From an uncultured Collinsella sp. (GTDB lineage: Bacteria; Actinomycetota; Coriobacteriia; Coriobacteriales; Coriobacteriaceae): DNA of 64,000 nucleotides. The DNA is taken from contig UQZH01000004.1 of assembly GCA_900545445.1 (NCBI GenBank), positions 1 through 64,000 of the forward strand, given 5' to 3'. Below, piece by piece: positions 18,065-24,963 of the stretch. Within the stretch, counting starts at the first letter, position 1; the number at the start of each line of letters is the position of its first letter. The notes under the pieces are model-generated. The model saw nothing but the letters and a program-made list of their open reading frames with translations, had not been told where the DNA came from and did not search any database. Made by a program: the position numbers and the translations under genes.

Positions 18065-18193
18065 ATGGATTTGCCTTCGACTACACCGAAGAAGTTGGTC
18101 TCACGGACTTCACCTGCCCGCGTCGATGGCGTATTATGTTCAACTGTTTGTTTGTAGTTGCAGCCTAAAGCTGCTTGGTTGGAGGAGTTTCCT

Positions 18194-18535
18194 TTGGCAG
18201 TCAAGATTCGCCTTGCTCGTCACGGCGCTAAGAAGCGTCCGTACTACCGTGTCGTCGTCGCCGATTCCCGCGCCCCGCGTGACGGTCGTATCATCGAGGA
18301 GGTTGGCCGCTACAACCCGATGACCGCCCCCAAGACCATCAACCTCGATCTTGAGAAGATCGCCGACTGGCAGTCCAAGGGCGCTCAGCTCACCGACGCT
18401 GTCGCTGCTCTGGTCAAGGCCGCCAACGAGGGTGAGAAGACCGAGACCGTCGTCAAGAAGTCCAAGAAGCAGCTCGCCAAAGAGGCCGAGGCCGCTAAGG
18501 CTGCCGCTGAGGCCGCTGAGGGCGCCGAGGAGTAA
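18194..18535 (+). CDS. rpsP: 30S ribosomal protein S16
   Basis: The S16 core (LAVKIRLARHGAKKRPYYRVVVADSRAPRDGR) begins at TTG 18194, seven bases after GGAGGA at 18181-18186. The in-frame ATG at 18158 lies upstream of that site and is rejected. The product is 113 residues, with a C-terminal Lys/Ala/Glu tail of about 30 residues after the conserved domain. It heads the rpsP-khpA-rimM-trmD order common in bacteria. Confidence 0.96.
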   Translation: MAVKIRLARHGAKKRPYYRVVVADSRAPRDGRIIEEVGRYNPMTAPKTINLDLEKIADWQSKGAQLTDAVAALVKAANEGEKTETVVKKSKKQLAKEAEAAKAAAEAAEGAEE

Positions 18536-18538
18536 ATC

Positions 18539-18823
18539 GTGCCTGAGGTTGACGCTGCACAGCTCGAGGGTGAGGCAATGCTCTCAGATCGCATCGCCGA
18601 TCTCGTCGAATATCTCGTTGTTCAGATCGTCGACGACCCGGATTCCGTGAGCCTCGAGGTCATCGATGGTGACGACGCCTCCACGATTGAGGTTTCTGTT
18701 GCCGAGGATGACGTCGCTAAGGTCATCGGCCGTCGTGGCCGTACCATCAAGGCCATTCGCACGCTCGCCCGTGCACTGGCCGCTCGCCTCGACACTGCAG
18801 TCGAGGTAGAGGTTCTGGGCTAG
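18539..18823 (+). CDS. khpA: KhpA-type KH-domain RNA-binding protein
   Basis: Small single-KH protein (94 residues from GTG 18539) with the GRRGRT GxxG loop and the LVEYLVVQIVDDPDSV N-terminus typical of the YlqC/KhpA family. These proteins bind RNA, usually with KhpB, and sit between rpsP and rimM. The in-frame ATG at 18578 has GAGGG seven bases upstream and would give an 81-residue protein closer to the usual family length, so the start is uncertain. Confidence 0.9.
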   Translation: MPEVDAAQLEGEAMLSDRIADLVEYLVVQIVDDPDSVSLEVIDGDDASTIEVSVAEDDVAKVIGRRGRTIKAIRTLARALAARLDTAVEVEVLG

Positions 18824-18827
18824 GACC

Positions 18828-19349
18828 TTGAGGTCCCAGTACAAAAACATCGCCCGTGTGGTCAAGCCGCACGGAAGGAAGGGGGAGGTCCTCGCGCAGC
18901 CGCTGCGGGGGCTTCCTTCTGTATTGACGCCGGGTATGCGCGTCGCCTTGACGCCACCGGCGCTCAAGCGCGACCGTTTTTGCACGGTCGTATCCGTCAC
19001 CGATACGGGCGATGGCGATCTGGTCTCGTTTGAGGGCATTGACGACTTGACGGCCGCCGAGGGCATCACCGGATGCTACGTGCTGGCAAATCGTGACGAC
19101 TTTGAGCTCGATTCGCTCGACGCCGCCTATACCGACCTGATGGGTCGCGAGGTGGTCGACGAGCGCTTTGGCTTGCTCGGCACGATTGTCGAGATCATGT
19201 CGACGCCCGCCAACGATGTTTGGGTTGTCGAGGGCGATCGGTACGGCGAGGTGCTGATTCCCGTGATCGAGCAGGTTGTGCTCGATTTTCCCGATCAGGG
19301 GACAATTTCCGTCCACGTTATGGACGGTTTGATCGATATGGACAAGTAG
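18828..19349 (+). CDS. rimM: 16S rRNA processing protein RimM
   Basis: RimM assists maturation of the 30S head domain by binding S19. The 173-residue product has the N-terminal RimM barrel (IARVVKPHGRKGEVLAQPL) and the C-terminal PRC-barrel half (LMGREVVDERFGLLGTIVEI, GEVLIPVIEQVVL). Start is TTG 18828, four bases after khpA, with only a weak ribosome-binding site, consistent with coupled translation. Confidence 0.93.
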   Translation: MRSQYKNIARVVKPHGRKGEVLAQPLRGLPSVLTPGMRVALTPPALKRDRFCTVVSVTDTGDGDLVSFEGIDDLTAAEGITGCYVLANRDDFELDSLDAAYTDLMGREVVDERFGLLGTIVEIMSTPANDVWVVEGDRYGEVLIPVIEQVVLDFPDQGTISVHVMDGLIDMDK

Positions 19350-19359
19350 GGAGGAAAAC

Positions 19360-20118
19360 ATGCTGATCGAGACCCTTTCGGTCTTTCCCGAGATGTTTGA
19401 GCCCGTCATGTCCACATCGATCTTGGGCCGCGCCCGCAAGGCCGGCCTTTTTGATTTTAAGGCCTATAACCTGCGTGACTGGACGCACGACCGCCATCGT
19501 ACCGTCGATGACGAGCCGTACGGCGGCGGGCAGGGCATGCTCATGAAGGTCGAGCCCATCGCCGAGGCCATCGAGGCTATTAGCTCCGAGGGTCCCAAGC
19601 CCACCGTGGTGTTCTTTACACCCTGCGGCGAGCCCTTTACGCAGCATGTGGCCGAGCGCCTGCTCAAAAGCGAGCGTCTGCTGTTTGTATGCAGCCGCTA
19701 CGAGGGCGTCGACGAGCGCGCGTATGCGTATGCCGACGAGCGCCTGTCGATCGGCGACTACGTGCTCACGGGCGGCGAGCTTCCCGCTATGGTCGTTGCC
19801 GATGCCGTCGTGCGTCTGATTCCCGGCGCCCTTGGTGACGAGATGAGCAACGTCGATGAGTCGTTCTCGACTGCCGAGGACGGTGGCCTGCTCGAGTACG
19901 CGCAGTACACCCGCCCCGCCGAGTTCAACGGCGAGGGTGTGCCGCCGGTGCTCGTGAGCGGCGACCATGCCAAGGTTGACGCCTGGCGCCGTAAGAATGC
20001 CATCGAGCGCACCTGCCGCTGGCGCCCCGACCTGATCGAGACGGCGCGGCTTACGCCCGGGGAGCGCGCGTATGCGCAGGAGATCCTGGACGCGTCGTAT
20101 TCGCAGAGCGAGGAGTGA
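19360..20118 (+). CDS. trmD: tRNA (guanine-N1)-methyltransferase
   Basis: Methylates G37 of tRNAs using S-adenosylmethionine, through a SPOUT trefoil-knot fold. Recognised by LIETLSVFPEMFEP, the DEPYGGGQGMLMKVEP loop, and SRYEGVDERAYAYADERLSIGDYVLTGGE. It is 252 residues, a usual length. GGGAGG precedes the ATG by a few bases. Its stop codon overlaps the lepB ribosome-binding site. Confidence 0.96.
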   Translation: MLIETLSVFPEMFEPVMSTSILGRARKAGLFDFKAYNLRDWTHDRHRTVDDEPYGGGQGMLMKVEPIAEAIEAISSEGPKPTVVFFTPCGEPFTQHVAERLLKSERLLFVCSRYEGVDERAYAYADERLSIGDYVLTGGELPAMVVADAVVRLIPGALGDEMSNVDESFSTAEDGGLLEYAQYTRPAEFNGEGVPPVLVSGDHAKVDAWRRKNAIERTCRWRPDLIETARLTPGERAYAQEILDASYSQSEE

Positions 20119-20120
20119 GA

Positions 20121-20684
20121 ATGGTTCCATCGCAGCATTCCGTGCTAAAGGGTGCGTTTGAGTGGATCGTGGTCGTCGCGATCGCACTTGTCGCCACCTT
20201 CCTGATTCGCTCGTTTGTGGTCGAACCCTTTGTGGTGCCCACCGGTTCCATGGAGTCCACGATCGAGATTGGCGACCAGATCTTGGCGCAAAAGGTGAGC
20301 CTCGAGCTCGGCCAGCCTGTCAGCCAAGGCGATATAGTGGTGTTCCACAACCCCGATGGCACCTCCGAGCACGATGTTCTCGTCAAGCGTGTTATTGCCA
20401 CGGCCGGCCAGACGGTCGACCTTCAGGACGGCAAGGTGGTCGTTGACGGCCAGGCGCTCGACGAGGGCTACACGACCGGCATGAGCTGGCCGCTTTCGGT
20501 CCAGGCTCCCGGCGTTCAGGTAAGCTATCCCTACACCGTTCCCGACGGGTGTGTGTGGGTGATGGGCGACAACCGCGAAAACTCTGCCGACTCACGCTAC
20601 TTTGGTCCCGTCGATCGCTCTGACTTGATCGCCGTGGCGCTTGTGCGCTACTGGCCGCTCAACCGCATCGGCGCTATCGATTAA
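20121..20684 (+). CDS. lepB: Signal peptidase I
   Basis: Removes Sec signal peptides at the outer face of the membrane. The 187-residue single-pass protein has one N-terminal transmembrane helix (residues about 13-30), catalytic Ser43 in GSMESTI, general base Lys89 in VKRVIA, and the MGDNRENSADSRYFGPV box. AGGAG at 20111-20115 favours ATG 20121; the GTG at 20115 overlaps that site. Likely the last gene of the rpsP operon. Confidence 0.95.
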   Translation: MVPSQHSVLKGAFEWIVVVAIALVATFLIRSFVVEPFVVPTGSMESTIEIGDQILAQKVSLELGQPVSQGDIVVFHNPDGTSEHDVLVKRVIATAGQTVDLQDGKVVVDGQALDEGYTTGMSWPLSVQAPGVQVSYPYTVPDGCVWVMGDNRENSADSRYFGPVDRSDLIAVALVRYWPLNRIGAID

Positions 20685-20743
20685 AAACCGCTATAGTACA
20701 GTACCTAACCGTGTAATCGTTTCGACGAGGGGATATTAGAGGC

Positions 20744-21655
20744 ATGAACGCTTCATCGCTTTCCTTCCAAGACATCATCCTGCGCCTCCAGCAGTACTGG
20801 GGCGAGCAGGGCTGCGTCATTATGCAGCCCTATGACTCCGAGGTCGGTGCCGGTACCTTCCACACCGCGACCACGTTGCGCTCGCTCGGTCCCGCCGAGT
20901 GGCGCACCTGCTACGCTCAGCCCTGCCGCCGTCCTGCCGACGGCCGCTATGGCGAGAACCCCAACCGCATGCAGCACTACTATCAGTTCCAGGTGCTCAT
21001 CAAGCCGTCGCCGGTCAACGCCCAGGAGCTTTACCTGGGGTCTCTTGCCGCTATCGGCCTGGACCCCAACGACCATGACGTCCGTTTTGTCGAGGATGAC
21101 TGGGAGAGCCCGACCCTGGGCGCCTGGGGCCTTGGCTGGGAGGTCTGGCTCAACGGCATGGAGGTCACGCAGTTTACGTACTTCCAGCAGGTGGGCGGCA
21201 TCGAGGTCGACCCTGTGCCCGTCGAGATTACCTATGGTCTGGAGCGCATCGCCATGTACGCTCAGGGCGTCAACTCCGTCTACGACCTGGTGTGGAGCTA
21301 TCTGCCCGATGGCACGCCGATGACCTATGGCGACGTGTTCCTGGAGAACGAGCGCGAGTTTAGCGCCTACAACTTTGAGGTCGCCAACGTCGAGATGATG
21401 CGTCAGAAGTTTGACGATTACGAGGCTGAGTGCCACTCCTGCCTTGAGCGCAAGCTGCCGCTGCCCGCTTACGACTGCGTCATGAAGTGCAGCCATGCCT
21501 TCAACCTGCTCGATGCTCGCGGTGCGCTGTCCGCGGTCGAGCGTGCTAACTACATCCTGCGCGTCCGCGCCGTCGCCAAGGCGTGCTGCGAGGCCTATAT
21601 GGCCGAGGTCGCTGGAGTCAACGAGAATGCCGACCAGGAAGGCGAGGTGGCGTAA
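20744..21655 (+). CDS. glyQ: Glycyl-tRNA synthetase alpha subunit
   Basis: Class II synthetase catalytic subunit of the alpha2-beta2 GlyRS. The 303-residue product opens with SLSFQDIILRLQQYWGEQGC and carries MQPYDSEVGAGTFHTATTLR and the ERIAMYAQG block. A TATAGT box at 20692-20697 upstream could be its -10. I saw no T-box specifier structure in the short leader, so no tRNA-sensing control is proposed. Confidence 0.96.
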   Translation: MNASSLSFQDIILRLQQYWGEQGCVIMQPYDSEVGAGTFHTATTLRSLGPAEWRTCYAQPCRRPADGRYGENPNRMQHYYQFQVLIKPSPVNAQELYLGSLAAIGLDPNDHDVRFVEDDWESPTLGAWGLGWEVWLNGMEVTQFTYFQQVGGIEVDPVPVEITYGLERIAMYAQGVNSVYDLVWSYLPDGTPMTYGDVFLENEREFSAYNFEVANVEMMRQKFDDYEAECHSCLERKLPLPAYDCVMKCSHAFNLLDARGALSAVERANYILRVRAVAKACCEAYMAEVAGVNENADQEGEVA

Positions 21656-21658
21656 GCC

Positions 21659-23755
21659 ATGGCAGACGCTAAGGATTTCCTGTTTGAGATCGGTACGGAG
21701 GAAATGCCCTCTGCACCGCTGAACAATGCCGTCAAGCAGCTTGGCACCATGATTGCCAAGGGTCTCGACGAGGCCGGCCTGGCCCACGGCGAGGTCCGCG
21801 TGATCTCGAGCCCGCGTCGTCTGGCTGCGCTCGTGGCCGACGTCGCCACCGCGACCGATGAGGTCCATGAGGTCAAGCGCGGTCCCGCGGCCAACATTGC
21901 CTTCGACGCCGACGGCAACGCCACCAAGGCCGCCCAGGGCTTTGCCCGCAAGTGCGGTGTGGCTGCCGAGGACCTGGTCCGTCGCGAGGACACTGACGGT
22001 CGCGAGTATGTGTTCGCCGAGAAGAACATTCCCTCCGCACCGGCTACCCCGATCCTGACGGCCCTGTGCGAGAAGACTATCGCCGGCCTGCAGTGGCCCA
22101 ACTACCGCAGCCAGCGCTGGGGCCACGAGCACGCTACGTTTGTGCGTCCGGTCCGTTGGATCTGCTGCCTTTTGGGCGAGGATGTTGTGCCCGTGTCGTT
22201 TGCCGACGTGACGAGTGGCAACACCACGCGCGGACATCGCGTTCTGGGCCCCGGTGACCATGTGGTCGCCAGCCCTGCCGTCTACGAGCAGGTGCTCGAG
22301 GACGCCGGCGTGCTCTCTGCCGAGCGTCGCCGTGAGGCTATCCTTGCCGGTATCGCCGAAGTCGAGGCTGCGCGCCCCGGCTGCCATGTCGACACGCCCA
22401 AGAAGGTCTTCGATGAGGTCATCAACCTCTGCGAGTGGCCGACGGTGCTCGTCGGTACCTTTGACGAGGAGTTCCTCAAGGTCCCGCACGAGATCATCTG
22501 CGAGTCCATGCTCACCAACCAGCGCTACTTCCCGATCTATGACGGCGAGGGCAAGCTGACGCGTGAGTTCGTGGTCGTTTCCAACAGCAAGCCCGAGAAT
22601 GCCGAGCGCGTGATCGACGGCAACGAGCGCGTCGTGCGCGCCCGTCTGGACGATGCCAAGTTCTTCTACGAGGAGGACCTGAAGATCTCCCTCGACGAGT
22701 TCCGCGAGCGTTTGGCCAAGGTTGCCTTCCAGGAGAAGCTCGGTAGCGTGCTCGCCAAGTCCGAGCGCATTGAGCAGCTCGCGCTCGCCATTGCCCGCGA
22801 GGCCCATCTGGGTGCCCATCTTGCCGCCGATGCCGCTCGCGCCGCGCACCTGTGCAAGGCCGACCTGGTATCCAACGCCGTCGTCGAGTTCACGAGCCAG
22901 CAGGGCGTGATGGGCGGTTATTACGCGACCGCGATGGGGGAGAACGACGAGGTCGCCCACGCCATCCGCGATCACTATCGCCCCCGCTTTGCCGGCGATG
23001 AGCTGCCCGAGGGCGCCGCTGGCTGCATCGTGGCCTGTGCCGACAAGCTCGATACCATCGCCGGTATTTTTGCCATCGGTGAGCCCCCGACCGGCTCTTC
23101 CGATCCGTACGCGCTGCGTCGCGCCGCCATCGGCATCATCAACATCCTGCGCGATCGTCTGCCGATTGACCCCACGTCGCTGATCGACTTTGCCCTTGAG
23201 CTCTATAGCGAGCAGGGCATTGACTTCGACGCCGCCGAGGTCGCCCAGCAGGTCCGTGACTTCTTCCACGGCCGCCTGGTGAGCATGGCCCGCGATGAGA
23301 AGATTCCGGCCGATACCGTCGCCGCCGTCTCCGCAGTGCACATCATCGCCCCGTCCGTCTTCTTCGCCCGCTGCGCCGCGCTCGACGAGGCCCGCAAGAA
23401 CGACGCCGAGACCTTCGACAACCTGGCTACCGCCTATGCCCGCGCCGCGCACATCTCCAAGCCCGAGCTGGGTGCGGAGTACGACCGCAGCCTGATGGGC
23501 GAGGTTGAGCTCGCGCTCGCCGACGCCTCCGAGGCTGCTCAGACCGCTGTCGATGCCGCCCTCGCTACTGAGGATTACCCGGCCGCATTTGCCGCCCTTG
23601 CCGCCCTGCGTGCCCCCATCGACCGTTTCTTCGATGAGGTCATGGTCATGGACAAGGACGAGCAGCTCCGCGATAATCGCCTTAAGCTGCTCAACCGCTT
23701 CGAGGTCGTTTTCTCCGGTATCGCAAACATCGGTGAGCTTGCCCGCAAAAAGTAA
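21659..23755 (+). CDS. glyS: Glycyl-tRNA synthetase beta subunit
   Basis: The 698-residue beta subunit handles tRNA recognition and includes an HD-like region and a C-terminal anticodon-binding domain. Signatures include FLFEIGTEEMPSAPL, RWGHEHATFVRPVRWI, and the region from YYATAMGENDEVAHAIRDHY to DKLDTIAGIFAIGEPPTGSSDPYALRR. It starts four bases after glyQ ends. Confidence 0.96.
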   Translation: MADAKDFLFEIGTEEMPSAPLNNAVKQLGTMIAKGLDEAGLAHGEVRVISSPRRLAALVADVATATDEVHEVKRGPAANIAFDADGNATKAAQGFARKCGVAAEDLVRREDTDGREYVFAEKNIPSAPATPILTALCEKTIAGLQWPNYRSQRWGHEHATFVRPVRWICCLLGEDVVPVSFADVTSGNTTRGHRVLGPGDHVVASPAVYEQVLEDAGVLSAERRREAILAGIAEVEAARPGCHVDTPKKVFDEVINLCEWPTVLVGTFDEEFLKVPHEIICESMLTNQRYFPIYDGEGKLTREFVVVSNSKPENAERVIDGNERVVRARLDDAKFFYEEDLKISLDEFRERLAKVAFQEKLGSVLAKSERIEQLALAIAREAHLGAHLAADAARAAHLCKADLVSNAVVEFTSQQGVMGGYYATAMGENDEVAHAIRDHYRPRFAGDELPEGAAGCIVACADKLDTIAGIFAIGEPPTGSSDPYALRRAAIGIINILRDRLPIDPTSLIDFALELYSEQGIDFDAAEVAQQVRDFFHGRLVSMARDEKIPADTVAAVSAVHIIAPSVFFARCAALDEARKNDAETFDNLATAYARAAHISKPELGAEYDRSLMGEVELALADASEAAQTAVDAALATEDYPAAFAALAALRAPIDRFFDEVMVMDKDEQLRDNRLKLLNRFEVVFSGIANIGELARKK

Positions 23756-23789
23756 GCCAGCCTGCGCATAAGCGCAAAAGGAGCCCCGC

Positions 23790-24677
23790 ATGGATTGCCC
23801 GGTCACCGCTCGTCCCACCGTTATCGTTATCTCCGACTCGCTCGGTGATACCGCTTGTGAGGTGGTGCTTGCGGCGTCCGGGCAATTTGATGAAGGGGCT
23901 TTTCGTTTGTTGCGCCTGCCCAAGGTGAGCTCGGTGGAGCAGGTCAAGTCGTTTGTGGGCCCGCGCGTTGATGCGGACCATCGCGATATTGCCGTGTTCC
24001 ACACCATTGTTGATCCGGCGCTTCGCGCCCGCGTGCTCGATTACCTGGGCATGCTGCATATTCGTTCGGTTGACCTGATCGGCCCGACACTCGCTGTGCT
24101 TTCGTCGCTCATCGGTGCGGCGCCCAAAGGCGTTGCGGGCACGATTCATAAGACCGATGACCGTTATTTCCATCGTATCGAGGCCATGGAGTATTTTGTT
24201 GAGCACGATGACGGGCGCGGTTGCGATGATCTGTCGGGTGCCGATATCGTGCTGCTGGGCGTATCCCGCACGTCCAAGACGCCCCTTTCGATGTATTTGG
24301 CCTATCAGGGCTACAAAGTCGCCAATGTTCCGCTGGCGCATGGTATGGAGCCGCCTAAGTCGATTTACGAGGTCGACCCGATGCGGTTGTTTGGTCTGAT
24401 TTCGACTGTCGATGTAATCTCCGGGATTCGCGATAGCCGCCTGGGCGATGATTACGCCCGCGCCGTCGCAGGCTCCTATGCCGAGCCCGAGAGCGTGCGC
24501 AGCGAGCTTGAGGAAGCCCGTGCCCTTATGAAGCGCCTGGGCTGCTTTGTGGTGCGTACCGACGGCAAGGCGATCGAGGAGAGCGCCTCCGAGATCATCG
24601 GTCACTTGGAGGAAATCCAAGAAGCCCGTGCCCGTCGCGACGCCCGCCGAGCCAGCAAAGCTAACTCATTGGGTTAG
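23790..24677 (+). CDS. ppsR: PPDK regulatory protein (DUF299)
   Basis: Bifunctional ADP-dependent kinase / phosphate-dependent phosphorylase that inactivates and reactivates pyruvate phosphate dikinase by threonine phosphorylation. The 295-residue product has the N-terminal VIVISDSLGDTA block and the P-loop-like GVSRTSKTPLSMYLA motif. Its target gene ppdK lies directly downstream, which strongly supports the PPDK-specific role over the PEP-synthase version. AAAGGAG precedes the ATG. Confidence 0.93.
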   Translation: MDCPVTARPTVIVISDSLGDTACEVVLAASGQFDEGAFRLLRLPKVSSVEQVKSFVGPRVDADHRDIAVFHTIVDPALRARVLDYLGMLHIRSVDLIGPTLAVLSSLIGAAPKGVAGTIHKTDDRYFHRIEAMEYFVEHDDGRGCDDLSGADIVLLGVSRTSKTPLSMYLAYQGYKVANVPLAHGMEPPKSIYEVDPMRLFGLISTVDVISGIRDSRLGDDYARAVAGSYAEPESVRSELEEARALMKRLGCFVVRTDGKAIEESASEIIGHLEEIQEARARRDARRASKANSLG

Positions 24678-24963
24678 CTAAAAATGCCCCGCCCTAAATA
24701 AGACTACCAAAAAATAATGCACGATAATGGTAAAGCGATTTAGCAAGAAACTTGCATTTGACCTGCATGTTTCTTGCGTTGGTATCTTCATAAGGTAACC
24801 ACCTTTACCTACCGTTTACCGCCACATTTACCTCGTTTACCAAACCCCTCGCCCTCTGCGCAAGCCCGCTCAATGCCCGCCGTATAGTTCCCTCACGGCC
24901 CGCATTAGGCGGGTTGATTCGTTACCACGGTCGTGCGCGAGAGCGCATGGAAGGGGAAGTATC
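24678..24963 (+). promoter_or_regulatory. Regulatory region upstream of ppdK with TTTACC repeats
   Basis: This 286-base AT-richer gap holds several signals. A near-perfect inverted repeat (24743-24756 and 24764-24777, one mismatch, 7-base spacer) comes first. Four direct TTTACC copies follow at 24804, 24815, 24827 and 24836 (spaced 11, 12 and 9 bases), with inverse copies GGTAAA at 24729 and a GGTAAC at 24794. A likely -10 box TATAGT lies at 24883-24888 with no good -35, which fits activator-dependent transcription from the repeat array. A CCCGC/GCGGG hairpin lies in the transcript leader near 24899-24913. Confidence 0.6.

Noticed and set aside
20690..20743. T-box riboswitch ahead of glyQ
   Set aside because: The leader is too short, and no T-box sequence or specifier stem is visible.
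20753..24007. Reverse-strand open frame of 1084 codons across glyQ and glyS
   Set aside because: It lies opposite two unmistakable genes, has low-complexity Gly/Leu/Val/Asp/His-rich composition typical of antisense frames in GC-rich DNA, and matches no family.
24660..24678. GCTAAC/GTTAGC hairpin at the ppsR stop codon as terminator
   Set aside because: It is only six base pairs and is followed by TAAAAA rather than a U-tract on the coding strand.
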